Positions 34,968-43,905 of a DNA stretch of 64,000 nt are shown piece by piece. How positions within the stretch are numbered: position 1 is the stretch's first letter; each line of letters opens with the position of its first letter. A program made the position numbers and the translations under genes. A model generated the notes under the pieces. It saw nothing but the letters and a program-made list of their open reading frames with translations. It was not told the origin of the DNA and did no database searches. The stretch is taken from assembly GCA_029262875.1 (NCBI GenBank), contig JAJCYO010000075.1, forward strand, positions 1 to 64,000. The letters run 5' to 3'. The DNA is from Flavobacteriales bacterium. Lineage in GTDB: Bacteria > Bacteroidota > Bacteroidia > Flavobacteriales_E > Vicingaceae.

Positions 34968-36320
34968 TTATTTTTTATCTTCTTTTAAGTCTGGTTGATT
35001 TGGTTTATCAGCCTTTTTAGGTACATAATGTAATGTTACCCTATTGTCTTTTCTAAAGTACTCTTTTGCCACTCGTTGGATATCTTCACGAGTTACTTTC
35101 ATGTACCTATCAATTTCCGTATTGATTAGATTAGCATCACCATAGTAAACAGCATAATTTGCTAAGCTCTCTGCAATTCCCTCAATTTTAGAATTTTGAG
35201 AAATCATGTCATTCTCAATTTGATTTTTAAGTTTTTGAAATTCTTTTTCAGAAATTAATTCTTTCTGTAGCTTCTCTACTTCCGCATCAATTGAATTCTC
35301 TAAATCTTCTAAAGAAACACCCATATTTGTTAAACCAAACATCAATGCCATTCCTGGATCCTCCGTTGGAAAAGGAAATGCTCCAACAAATAATGCTTTT
35401 TCTTGTTCGTCAACAATACTTTTTTGCATTCTTGAACTTTTTCCTTGAGATAAGATTTGTGCCAGCATGTCAACAGCATAAGCATCAGGAGTTCCTTGAG
35501 CAGGAGTATGATAACCCATCATTACTGCAGGTAATTGAACATTGTCTTCAATAACATCTCTTATTTCAGCTTTTTTTACTGGCTCAACAACTTTTGGTCT
35601 GTTCATTGGCTTTGTTCCTTTTGGAATACCAGCAAAATATTTATTAATCCATTGCTTCAATTGCTTTTTATCAAAATCTCCAGCAATAGAAAGCGTTGCA
35701 TTATTAGGAACATAGTATGTTTTGTAAAAATCTCTAAACTCTTCAATTTTAGCAGCATTTAAATGCTCCAAAGAACCAATTGGCACCCAGTTGTATGGGT
35801 GGATTTCAAATGCTCTTTTAAACATCTCTGGTAAGAAAGAACCATAAGGAGTATTCTCATAACGCTGTCTATATTCTTCTTTCACTACTTCTCTTTGAGT
35901 CTCTACACCAGTTTCATCAATCTTAGCATGCAATAATCTTTCAGATTCTAACCATAATCCTAATTCCAATTGATTAGAAGGTAAGATCTCAAAGTAAAAA
36001 GTTCTGTCAAATGAAGTATTTGCATTCAAAATACCTCCATTGCTTTGAACAATTTTCATGTACTCTCCTCTACCAATGTTTTCAGATCCTTCAAATAATA
36101 AATGCTCAAAAAAGTGAGCAAACCCTGTTCTCTTAGGGTCTTCATTTTTAGAACCAACGTGGTAAAGTACCGTTACGGCAACTATTGGTGTTGAATGATC
36201 TTCGTGAAGGATAACATTCATTCCGTTTTTGAGTTTGTATTGTTCAAACTCTATTTTAGACTGTGCATTTGCGCTTATCAACCCAAAGCATAAAACAGCC
36301 GCTATTAAAATTCTTTTCAT
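34968..36320 (-). CDS. M16-family zinc metallopeptidase, catalytic subunit
   Basis: A 450-residue secreted protein (signal peptide ISANAQ). The zinc-binding inverted motif HFFEHLLFEGS (HxxEH near residue 70) and the downstream glutamate region TQREVVKEEYRQR are present, so this is the catalytic M16 half. The second M16 domain lacks HxxEH, as usual. It probably forms a heterodimer with the non-catalytic protein encoded next to it and degrades peptides in the periplasm. The C-terminal tail is Lys/Asp/Pro rich. The gene leads the minus-strand pair and diverges from a TonB-dependent receptor. Confidence 0.93.
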   Translation of the reverse strand: MKRILIAAVLCFGLISANAQSKIEFEQYKLKNGMNVILHEDHSTPIVAVTVLYHVGSKNEDPKRTGFAHFFEHLLFEGSENIGRGEYMKIVQSNGGILNANTSFDRTFYFEILPSNQLELGLWLESERLLHAKIDETGVETQREVVKEEYRQRYENTPYGSFLPEMFKRAFEIHPYNWVPIGSLEHLNAAKIEEFRDFYKTYYVPNNATLSIAGDFDKKQLKQWINKYFAGIPKGTKPMNRPKVVEPVKKAEIRDVIEDNVQLPAVMMGYHTPAQGTPDAYAVDMLAQILSQGKSSRMQKSIVDEQEKALFVGAFPFPTEDPGMALMFGLTNMGVSLEDLENSIDAEVEKLQKELISEKEFQKLKNQIENDMISQNSKIEGIAESLANYAVYYGDANLINTEIDRYMKVTREDIQRVAKEYFRKDNRVTLHYVPKKADKPNQPDLKEDKK

Positions 36321-36453
36321 ACTGATATATTTTTTCTTAATTAGTTATGCGAAAATAGGTATAAATAATATGCATCCCAAAACCTTAATACATAAGTGGT
36401 AAAATAATACGACAAGTGGTCGGATCACCACAATATATTATGACATTTTTAGT

Positions 36454-36461
36454 TACTTTTG
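36454..36461 (+). promoter_or_regulatory. Candidate -7 box for the TonB-dependent receptor
   Basis: TACTTTTG fits TAnnTTTG and lies 25 nt before the GTG at 36487. The -33 element is poor. A short inverted repeat, GTGGT-N6-ACCAC, sits at 36416-36431. Confidence 0.4.
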
Positions 36462-36486
36462 AAACCCAATAAAATGCACGGACTTA

Positions 36487-39024
36487 GTGACTTTAGATAA
36501 AATACTTTATATCATCATCTTGATTTTTGTTACAGGAGGAGTTTGTGCTCAGGAAACGGCAACAGTTTCTGGAACACTTAAAAACTCAAAAGGTGAACCC
36601 TTGCAATATGCCAATATTGCCATTTTAGGTGAACCTGAGGTAGTTATATCTGATGCAAAAGGGTTCTTTACCATTAAAATTCCAGCAAATCAAAACATCA
36701 AAATTGGAATTTCCTTCATAGGACATAAAACATTACTTCAAACATTTAACCTCTCTCCTGGTGAAAATGCAGATTTCTCATCTGTCTTAATAAATACGGT
36801 TACCGGAATGGAGACTTATGATCATGTTGAAGAAGGAAACCGTGGTGACCCTATGGTCCGAATAGAACCTAAACTGGCGAAGAATTTTGTCGGACCAAAT
36901 GAAAGTGTTGAAGCCATACTAAAAACACTCCCTGGTGTGTCATCGAATAATGAACTGAGTTCTCAATACTCTGTTCGTGGAGGTAACTTTGATGAAAACT
37001 TGGTTTATGTTAATGACATTCAGATATATCGACCGTTTTTAATTAGAGCTGGAAGACAAGAAGGATTAAGCTTTATCAATTCTAATTTAGTTTCTGACAT
37101 CAAATTTTCCGCAGGTGGATTCGGTGCAAAATATGGTGATAAAATGTCGTCCGTTTTAGATGTTACTTATAAAGAACCAGAAGAATTCGGAGGATCTTTT
37201 ACAGCAAGTTTACAAGGTGCTTCTGTACACATAGAAGGTGCCAGCAAAAACCATAGACTTACCTTCCTAACAGGAGTTCGATATAAAACCAATCAATATG
37301 TATTACAAAGTTTAGATACCGATGGTGAATACCGCCCTTCTTTTTTAGATGCTCAAACATACATTACATATGACATCAATGAAAAATGGGAAATTGGCTT
37401 TTTAGGAAACGTAGCTCAAAATAAGTATAAATTTATTCCCGACACCAGGCAAACAGAATTTGGAACCATTAATCAAGCACTGCAGCTAACGGTCTTTTTT
37501 GATGGACAAGAAGTTGATCAATTTCAAACTTATTTTGGAGCAATTAGCAATACTTTTACGCCAAAAGAAGGTTTGGAACTCAAATTTATCACCTCTGCTT
37601 TTAGCACTTTAGAAGATGAGAAATTTGATATTGAAGGGGGGTATCGAATAGATGAACTGGAAAGAGATTTAGGAAGCGATGAATTCGGTGATGTAAAATT
37701 TAACAGAGGCGTTGGTACTTTTATGGATCATGCCAGAAATACCTTAGACGCCAACGTAATAAATGTTGAACATAAAGGAAAAAAAATAGCAGGGAACCAC
37801 ACTACTTTTTGGGGAGTTAAATACCAACATGAGTTCATTGAGGATAAAATTAGTGAATGGGGGTTTGTAGATTCCACTGGTTTTTTTATTCCACAAGGAG
37901 CTGATTCAATTGGTTATACTGATGCATTGGCACAAGGAGAACAATTGTTAGAACTAAACGAAGTTTTAAAATCTAAAGTAACATTAAACAGTAGCCGATA
38001 TAGCAGCTATTTACAGCGCTCATGGGTATGGGAAAAAGACACCGTAAACTATACATTTACAGCTGGTGCAAGAGGTGCTTTTTGGGATTTGAACGAAGAA
38101 CTAATAGTTAGTCCACGTGTAGCATTTTCTGTTGAACCTAACTGGAAAAGGGATTTTCTTTTTAGGCTTGCTGGGGGTGTTTATTATCAACCTCCATTCT
38201 ATAGAGAAATGCGTGATTTTGATGGCAACATAAATCGCAACATCAAATCACAGCGTTCTTACCAAGCTGTATTGGGTTCTGATTATAATTTTGAAGCATG
38301 GGGAAGGCCTTTTAAATTTACAACTGAAGTCTATTACAAACACATGGAGAATGTAATCCCTTATGAATTGGACAATGTTAGAATAAGGTATCATGCTACC
38401 AATAATGCGAACGCACAAGCTGCCGGAGTTGACATGAAAATAAATGGAGAATTTGTAAAAGGAGTAGAATCATGGTTTAGCATGTCCGTTTCGAAAGTTC
38501 GTGAAGACTTAGTGGATGATCGAAAAGTTACGTATTTAAACAGTGATGGAGATACTATTATTTCTGGATTTACTGCCAATAATGTCATTGCAGATAGTCT
38601 TGAAGTTGGGCCTGGATGGATTCCGAGGCCAACGGATCAACGTGTAAATTTCGCACTTTATTTTCAGGATTACATTCCAAAATTACCGAGCCTAAAAATG
38701 CACATCGCATTGTATTATGCCACAGGCTTGCCTTTTGGACCATCAGACGATCATGAAAGGTATAAAGCAACGTTAAGAATACCAGCATACCGAAGGGTAG
38801 ACATGGGGTTTTCTTACCTTTTAAAAAAGGCTGAAAAACATGGGAAAAGTAAAATTATCGGAAACTTTGAGAACATCTGGATTAGCGCTGAAGTGTTTAA
38901 TTTATTACAAATTAATAACGTTATTTCTTATTTATGGGTAAAAGATGTCACCAATAGAAATTATGCTGTTCCTAATTACCTTACTTCACGACAAATTAAT
39001 GTGAAGCTTCATTTTGAGTTTTAG
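36487..39024 (+). CDS. TonB-dependent receptor with N-terminal carboxypeptidase-like domain
   Basis: An 845-residue outer-membrane receptor starting at GTG 36487. Signal peptide ends near VCAQ. Residues about 25-105 are a CarboxypepD_reg-like domain (VSGTLKNSKGEPLQYANIAI). The plug follows at about 120-240 (ESVEAILKTLPGVSSNNELS, YSVRGGNFDENLVYVNDIQI, GGFGAKYGDKMSSVLDV). The rest is the 22-strand barrel ending in INVKLHFEF. No SusD gene is adjacent, so it is not a SusCD sugar system; siderophore, vitamin or metal uptake are all possible. It diverges from the M16 peptidase pair. Confidence 0.92.
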   Translation: MTLDKILYIIILIFVTGGVCAQETATVSGTLKNSKGEPLQYANIAILGEPEVVISDAKGFFTIKIPANQNIKIGISFIGHKTLLQTFNLSPGENADFSSVLINTVTGMETYDHVEEGNRGDPMVRIEPKLAKNFVGPNESVEAILKTLPGVSSNNELSSQYSVRGGNFDENLVYVNDIQIYRPFLIRAGRQEGLSFINSNLVSDIKFSAGGFGAKYGDKMSSVLDVTYKEPEEFGGSFTASLQGASVHIEGASKNHRLTFLTGVRYKTNQYVLQSLDTDGEYRPSFLDAQTYITYDINEKWEIGFLGNVAQNKYKFIPDTRQTEFGTINQALQLTVFFDGQEVDQFQTYFGAISNTFTPKEGLELKFITSAFSTLEDEKFDIEGGYRIDELERDLGSDEFGDVKFNRGVGTFMDHARNTLDANVINVEHKGKKIAGNHTTFWGVKYQHEFIEDKISEWGFVDSTGFFIPQGADSIGYTDALAQGEQLLELNEVLKSKVTLNSSRYSSYLQRSWVWEKDTVNYTFTAGARGAFWDLNEELIVSPRVAFSVEPNWKRDFLFRLAGGVYYQPPFYREMRDFDGNINRNIKSQRSYQAVLGSDYNFEAWGRPFKFTTEVYYKHMENVIPYELDNVRIRYHATNNANAQAAGVDMKINGEFVKGVESWFSMSVSKVREDLVDDRKVTYLNSDGDTIISGFTANNVIADSLEVGPGWIPRPTDQRVNFALYFQDYIPKLPSLKMHIALYYATGLPFGPSDDHERYKATLRIPAYRRVDMGFSYLLKKAEKHGKSKIIGNFENIWISAEVFNLLQINNVISYLWVKDVTNRNYAVPNYLTSRQINVKLHFEF

Positions 39025-39025
39025 A

Positions 39026-40111
39026 TTACCTCGTTAGGGGAGCTGAATTATCACAATTGTAGTAGTTGAGCTCATTTTTAAACTTTTTCTTTAAAGGTAG
39101 ATTCATTTTTATGCTTTCTGATAGTTTAGAACAATCATTAAAGTAAGTCTCAAGCTTTTTTAAAATATCAACTTTATTAATATTATTTTCAATTAACTTG
39201 TAATTTCTATCATAAATATGATAAGTGAACTTCTCGACTAAATCATATGTCAATATGAAATTATCGTTGTAAGCAACAACTTCGTATACATCATAGAGTT
39301 TTTTAGGAGCTTCAAGGGTTAAATATATTCTTTTATCCACTACCATATACTTTAAACTTCTCAGCTTATCTTGAACCGTTCCATATTGTTTAGCCTTGCT
39401 TAATCTTTGTGGTGATTCAATGACATCTTTCTTTATGCCTTTTTCAGTTACCTCATAATTCTTCTCTATATTTGCTACTGTCGATGGTAATTCAACTTCC
39501 ACATCAACAATAGATCGATTCACATTTGGAAATACTTCTTTCGAATTACCGCATTTAAAATTAGAAATCCTTCCAGTTCCTGGTCCTCCATCTGCCATAT
39601 TATCATATATTCTATTTAGTAATTCAGGGCAATCCTCAAAATAGGGTTCAATTTTATCTTTAAAAATTTCTTTATTATAATTAATTTTTTGATTATCACT
39701 GTAAATTTTAACCGCAGGTTCAATAATATTAAACTCTCTATCAATTACTGTCATCAAATAAATGTCGTGCTGACCTGATGTCCCTAATGCTCTATAGGTT
39801 TCTAACATTATATATTCATCATTAAAGGCAATAACCTCTTTAAGTCTTTGTCTATTTTTTTTATTAAGCACTCCCACAAAATATTTTTCCCCTGCTACCA
39901 AAAGCCTAATCGAGTCTTGATTGATTTTTTCTAATTTATTTCTACCCTTGTCATTTTTAGGAAAATGATGGATTTCTCCAGGAATAAGTTCTATTCTATT
40001 ATATAATTCAATCCTATTCCCAGAATTGGTTATAGCATAATAATTAGATTTCTGAGTATAACCGTTTAAAAAAAGAAGTAGTGAAAAGGTTATCAAGAAA
40101 GTACTCTTCAT
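39026..40111 (-). CDS. Uncharacterised secreted protein with an internal duplication
   Basis: A 361-residue protein with a signal peptide ending near GYTQ. I do not recognise a family. Two segments resemble each other: about 91-187 (EVIAFNDEYIML, VIDREFNIIEP, KIEPYFEDCPEL, C187) and about 277-353 (EVVAYNDNFILT, IYDRNYKLIEN, KLETYFNDCSKL, C353). Each copy has a matching Cys pair, perhaps one disulfide per repeat. It is tail to tail with the TonB receptor, 1 nt apart, which does not indicate joint function. Confidence 0.62.
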   Translation of the reverse strand: MKSTFLITFSLLLFLNGYTQKSNYYAITNSGNRIELYNRIELIPGEIHHFPKNDKGRNKLEKINQDSIRLLVAGEKYFVGVLNKKNRQRLKEVIAFNDEYIMLETYRALGTSGQHDIYLMTVIDREFNIIEPAVKIYSDNQKINYNKEIFKDKIEPYFEDCPELLNRIYDNMADGGPGTGRISNFKCGNSKEVFPNVNRSIVDVEVELPSTVANIEKNYEVTEKGIKKDVIESPQRLSKAKQYGTVQDKLRSLKYMVVDKRIYLTLEAPKKLYDVYEVVAYNDNFILTYDLVEKFTYHIYDRNYKLIENNINKVDILKKLETYFNDCSKLSESIKMNLPLKKKFKNELNYYNCDNSAPLTR

Positions 40112-40154
40112 AATTGAGTTTTTTAATTATTATTTAAAAGTAAGAATTTTCTAA

Positions 40155-40571
40155 TTATCTTTCCCAAATCAACTTCTTTCCAAATCCTAAAGTATTGTCC
40201 GTCATTTTAATCCAATCTAATTCTATTCCCCATATTGGTGATGGTTTTGCTTTTGCAAAAGGAAATTTCTTATAGTAAATCGCATAAAATGTTTTTTGTT
40301 GCTCCTCAGATGGATTTACAAATTCTCCTGTAAACTGTATGCCCTGTATTTTGGCTACCGTTGTCACTTCAGTATTAATGGTTCCAGCAACATTACTATT
40401 CTGAAGTCCTTCTGCAATATGCTGCGTCTTGGCATCAGACAAAAAAATCAATGTTTTATTGACTTCATCAAACACATAAAAACAATTGGCACAATAAGGT
40501 TTATCATTAATAGACGTAGCTAATGTAAGTACTTTATTTGCTGAAATATATCGTTTAATTTTTTGATCCAT
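40155..40571 (-). CDS. Pyridoxamine 5'-phosphate oxidase-like (YhbP/UPF0306-type) protein
   Basis: A 138-residue split-barrel flavin-binding protein. The segments KVLTLATSINDKPYCANCFYVFD and LIFLSDAKTQHIAEGLQNS are typical of the PNPOx-like/UPF0306 group; the end (GIELDWIKMTDNTLGFGKKLIWER) fits YhbP. Cofactor and substrate are not established. It reads toward 39026 and diverges from thrS. Confidence 0.82.
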   Translation of the reverse strand: MDQKIKRYISANKVLTLATSINDKPYCANCFYVFDEVNKTLIFLSDAKTQHIAEGLQNSNVAGTINTEVTTVAKIQGIQFTGEFVNPSEEQQKTFYAIYYKKFPFAKAKPSPIWGIELDWIKMTDNTLGFGKKLIWER

Positions 40572-40623
40572 AATGCTACAAAAATAATTGAATTATTTTA
40601 TGTCGTTAAAACACCCATTTTAT

Positions 40624-40631
40624 TAACTTTG
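40624..40631 (+). promoter_or_regulatory. Candidate -7 box for thrS operon
   Basis: TAACTTTG fits TAnnTTTG and predicts a transcript start near 40635, 18 nt before ATG 40653. The -33 box is weak (TTATG at 40598-40602). Confidence 0.5.
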
Positions 40632-40652
40632 CCGTTCTAAATTTTAAAGTAA

Positions 40653-42593
40653 ATGATAAAAGTAACATTACCAGATGGCGCAGTAAAAGAATATCAAGCA
40701 GGAGTAACTGCCATGGATATCGCCATGAGTATTAGTGAAGGGTTAGCCAGAAATGTAATTTCGGCAAGTGTAAACGGCAACACAGTTGAAGTTACCACAC
40801 CTATTACCACTGATGCTAATGTTACTTTATTCACTTTTAATGATGATGAAGGGAAGAAAGCTTTTTGGCATTCTTCTGCTCACATCATGGCTCAGGCCTT
40901 AGAAAAGTTGTACCCAGGTATTAAACTCACTATTGGTCCAGCAATTGATAATGGCTTTTACTATGATGTTGATTCTGGTGAAACAACCATTCATGAAGCA
41001 GATTTTAAAAAAATAGAAGATAAGTTCTTAGAGTTGGCTCGAGAAAAGGCTGATTTTAAATTGAGACCTGTCGCTAAAGCGGATGCATTAGCCAAATACA
41101 AAGAAGAAGGAAACGAATACAAGGTTGAACTGATCGAAAATTTGAATGATGGAGAAATTACTTTCTGTGACCATTCTGATTTTACTGATTTATGTAGAGG
41201 TGGACACATTCCAAACACAGGAATTGTAAAAGCTTTTAAAGTAATGAGTGTTGCTGGTGCATATTGGCGAGCAGATCAAACAAAAAGTCAATTGGTTCGT
41301 GTTTATGGTGTTAGTTTCCCTAAACAAAAACTGCTTACTGAATATTTAGAAATTTTAGAACAAGCTAAGCTTCGTGACCATAGAAAATTAGGAAAGGAAT
41401 TAGAACTGTTTACATTCTCTCAAAAAGTGGGTCAAGGATTACCTTTATGGTTACCAAAAGGAACTGCGTTAAGAGAGCGTTTAGAGAATTTCTTAAAAAA
41501 AGCGCAATTAAAAGCGGGTTATTTACCCGTAATGACACCACATATTGGCCATAAAAATTTGTATGAGACATCAGGTCATTATGCTAAATATGGCGAAGAT
41601 TCTTTTCAACCAATAAAAACACCTCATGAGGATGAAGAGTTTTTATTAAAACCTATGAACTGCCCTCACCACTGTGAAATATATAACTCATCTCCAAGAT
41701 CATATAGGGATCTACCGATACGATATGCAGAATTTGGAACGGTTTACCGTTACGAACAAAGTGGTGAATTGCATGGTTTAACGCGTGTTAGAAGTTTTAC
41801 TGTTGATGATGCCCACATCTTCTGCCGCCCTGATCAAATTGTAGAGGAGTTTAAAAATGTTATTGATTTAGTATTGTACGTTTTTAAGACTTTCGATTTT
41901 CAAGATTATATAGCTCAGATTTCTCTTCGAGACCCTGAGAATAAGGAAAAATATATTGGATCAGATGAAAACTGGGAAAAGGCTGAAAAAGCAATCATTG
42001 AGACGGCAAAAGAAAAAGGACTGAATACTGTTGTTGAAACTGGCGAAGCGGCTTTTTATGGTCCAAAGTTGGATTTTATGGTAAAAGATGCTTTAGGAAG
42101 AAGCTGGCAATTGGGGACAATTCAGGTAGATTACAATTTACCAGAGCGTTTTGAGTTAGAATATAAAGGCAGTGATAATGAGGCACACAGACCAGTAATG
42201 ATTCACCGTGCACCTTTTGGTTCTATGGAAAGGTTTGTTGCAGTATTGATAGAACACTGCGCTGGAAATTTCCCATTATGGCTAACACCTGATCAAGTTG
42301 CGATTTTACCAGTAAGTGAAAAATACAACGAATCGTGTAAAAATATTTTAAATTCATTAAATAATTACGATATTCGCGGATTCGTTGACGATAGGAACGA
42401 AAAAGTGGGAAGAAAAATTAGAGATGCGGAGGTTAAAAAAGTGCCTTACATGCTAATTATTGGAGAGAAAGAAATTGAGTCTGGCGCTTTAGCAGTAAGG
42501 AAACACGGAGAAGGAGATTTAGGTGAGTTTACTGAAAAAGGGTTTGCAGAATTAGTAAATAATGAAATTGAAAAAGATTTAAGTAATAATTAA
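40653..42593 (+). CDS. thrS: Threonyl-tRNA synthetase
   Basis: A 646-residue class II synthetase that charges tRNA-Thr. Residues 1-62 form the TGS domain ([20 protein letters not shown]). The editing domain spans about 65-240 ([27 protein letters not shown] with conserved His/Cys). The catalytic core holds the zinc residue motif [10 protein letters not shown], motif 2 ([24 protein letters not shown], partly quoted) and motif 3 ([11 protein letters not shown]). The C-terminal anticodon-binding domain starts near 540 ([14 protein letters not shown]). Length is normal. It heads the thrS-infC-rpmI-rplT operon, a conserved order. Confidence 0.98.
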   Translation: MIKVTLPDGAVKEYQAGVTAMDIAMSISEGLARNVISASVNGNTVEVTTPITTDANVTLFTFNDDEGKKAFWHSSAHIMAQALEKLYPGIKLTIGPAIDNGFYYDVDSGETTIHEADFKKIEDKFLELAREKADFKLRPVAKADALAKYKEEGNEYKVELIENLNDGEITFCDHSDFTDLCRGGHIPNTGIVKAFKVMSVAGAYWRADQTKSQLVRVYGVSFPKQKLLTEYLEILEQAKLRDHRKLGKELELFTFSQKVGQGLPLWLPKGTALRERLENFLKKAQLKAGYLPVMTPHIGHKNLYETSGHYAKYGEDSFQPIKTPHEDEEFLLKPMNCPHHCEIYNSSPRSYRDLPIRYAEFGTVYRYEQSGELHGLTRVRSFTVDDAHIFCRPDQIVEEFKNVIDLVLYVFKTFDFQDYIAQISLRDPENKEKYIGSDENWEKAEKAIIETAKEKGLNTVVETGEAAFYGPKLDFMVKDALGRSWQLGTIQVDYNLPERFELEYKGSDNEAHRPVMIHRAPFGSMERFVAVLIEHCAGNFPLWLTPDQVAILPVSEKYNESCKNILNSLNNYDIRGFVDDRNEKVGRKIRDAEVKKVPYMLIIGEKEIESGALAVRKHGEGDLGEFTEKGFAELVNNEIEKDLSNN

Positions 42594-42609
42594 TTAAAAC
42601 AGAGAAACC

Positions 42610-43170
42610 ATAGCTAAAAGATTTTCACATAGAGGGAGGCGTAGATTCGTTAAAAAGGAAGACCCTCACAAAATAAACGAAAGAATATTCGCTAAAGAAG
42701 TTCGTGTAATCGCTGAAGGTGTTGAGCCTGATGTATATTCTATTGAACAAGCTTTAAAGTTTGCAGAAGAGCAAGAATTAGATTTAGTTGAAATTTCGCC
42801 AAATGCTAAACCTCCTGTTTGTAAGATAATTGATTATAAGAAGTTTCTTTACGATCAAAAAAAGAAACAAAAAGAGATTAAAGCTAAAGCTCAAAAAATT
42901 GTATTGAAAGAAATACGCTTTGGGCCGAATACAGACGATCATGATTTTGAATTTAAAACAAAACATGCTCGTAAGTTTATAGAAGAAGGTGCTAAGGTAA
43001 AAGCATTTGTTTTCTTTAAAGGTAGAACAATCATCTTTAAAGATAGAGGGCAAATACTTTTGTTAAAGTTAGCGCAAGAGTTGGAAGACATTGCAACAGT
43101 AGAAGCTTTACCAAAAATGGATGGTAAAAGAATGTTTATGTATCTGACTCCGAAAAAGAAAAATAAGTAA
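42610..43170 (+). CDS. infC: Translation initiation factor IF-3 with AUA start codon
   Basis: An 186-residue IF-3. No ATG, GTG or TTG occurs in frame between the in-frame stop at 42595 and codon 42904, which is well inside the conserved protein. The frame before that codes for [36 protein letters not shown] and [20 protein letters not shown], a complete IF-3 N-terminal domain. The codon before AKRF is ATA at 42610, matching the expected N-terminal Met-Ala-x-Arg. The C-terminal domain ([30 protein letters not shown]) is normal. IF-3 rejects non-standard start codons, and E. coli infC uses AUU for autoregulation; an AUA start would do the same here. Confidence 0.93.
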   Translation: MAKRFSHRGRRRFVKKEDPHKINERIFAKEVRVIAEGVEPDVYSIEQALKFAEEQELDLVEISPNAKPPVCKIIDYKKFLYDQKKKQKEIKAKAQKIVLKEIRFGPNTDDHDFEFKTKHARKFIEEGAKVKAFVFFKGRTIIFKDRGQILLLKLAQELEDIATVEALPKMDGKRMFMYLTPKKKNK

Positions 43171-43192
43171 TAAATTAAATAAATTATATAGT

Positions 43193-43387
43193 ATGCCAAA
43201 AATGAAAACCGGCTCCAGTGCAAAAAAGAGATTCCGATTAACTGGGACGGGAAAAATTAAAAGGAAACATGCTTTTAAAAGTCACATCTTAACTAAGAAA
43301 ACGACTAAACAAAAGCGTAATTTAACCAAGTCTGGTCTAGTTGCAAAAGTAGATGAGAAAAGTATAAAATTACAATTAGGGATATAA
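43193..43387 (+). CDS. rpmI: 50S ribosomal protein L35
   Basis: A 64-residue ribosomal protein of the large subunit. The N-terminus [20 protein letters not shown] and [20 protein letters not shown] are the standard L35 pattern, very basic throughout. It starts 22 nt after infC and precedes rplT by 109 nt. Confidence 0.97.
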   Translation: MPKMKTGSSAKKRFRLTGTGKIKRKHAFKSHILTKKTTKQKRNLTKSGLVAKVDEKSIKLQLGI

Positions 43388-43400
43388 TCCTAATCATGTT

Positions 43401-43412
43401 ACCGATATCGGT
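43401..43412. repeat. 12-bp palindrome in the rpmI-rplT spacer
   Basis: ACCGATATCGGT is a perfect palindrome 13 nt after the rpmI stop, in a spacer long (109 nt) for this operon. In other bacteria L20 controls this operon by binding structured leader RNA. Whether this is part of such a site is a guess. Confidence 0.3.
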
Positions 43413-43496
43413 TATCGTAAATTAATAAAAGTACAAAACCAGGTAATTAGTTTAAAGATTCGAAAGAACACTAACTATCAAAAAACGTAAATTAAA

Positions 43497-43844
43497 ATGC
43501 CAAGATCAACAAATTCAGTCGCTTCAAGAGCAAGAAGAAAGAAAATCATGAAGCAAGCCAAAGGGTACTTTGGTAGAAGAAAAAATGTATGGACAGTATC
43601 TAAAAACGCAGTAGAAAAAGCTGGTGTTTATGCTTATACTGGACGTAAACAAAAGAAAAGAAACTTTAGAGCCTTATGGATTCAGCGTATTAATGCAGGT
43701 GTTAGAGAGCATGGCATGTCTTACTCTAAATTTATGGGAGAAGTTGCTAAAAAAGACATCAAGTTAAACAGAAAAGTTTTAGCTGATTTAGCAATGAACC
43801 ACCCAGATGCTTTTAAAGCAGTTGTTGAAGCTGTGAAAAAATAA
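43497..43844 (+). CDS. rplT: 50S ribosomal protein L20
   Basis: A 115-residue ribosomal protein, last gene of the IF3-L35-L20 operon. Signatures are [58 protein letters not shown]-type [19 protein letters not shown] and [21 protein letters not shown]. It binds 23S rRNA early in assembly and is often an autoregulator of this operon. A strong terminator follows. Confidence 0.98.
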   Translation: MPRSTNSVASRARRKKIMKQAKGYFGRRKNVWTVSKNAVEKAGVYAYTGRKQKKRNFRALWIQRINAGVREHGMSYSKFMGEVAKKDIKLNRKVLADLAMNHPDAFKAVVEAVKK

Positions 43845-43864
43845 AGTTTAACCATATTTCAATG

Positions 43865-43892
43865 AAGGGAAGCGCATGCTTCCCTTTTTTTA
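43865..43892 (+). terminator. Intrinsic terminator of the thrS-rplT operon
   Basis: Stem AAGGGAAGC / GCTTCCCTT around GCAT, followed by a T run to 43891. It ends 14 nt before the next start. Confidence 0.9.
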
Positions 43893-43905
43893 GCCCTAAA
43901 ATCTT

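Noticed and set aside
36394-36431. Repeats of AAGTGGT and an inverted repeat GTGGT-N6-ACCAC upstream of the TonB receptor, similar to half sites of the porin palindrome
   Set aside because: Arms are short and the spacing differs; two 5-7 bp matches are expected by chance in AT-rich DNA, so I do not call a shared operator.
42904-43170. An 88-codon frame beginning at TTG that could be called as a short IF-3 fragment
   Set aside because: The same frame continues upstream with a perfect IF-3 N-terminal domain; the short call results from the AUA start not being a standard one.
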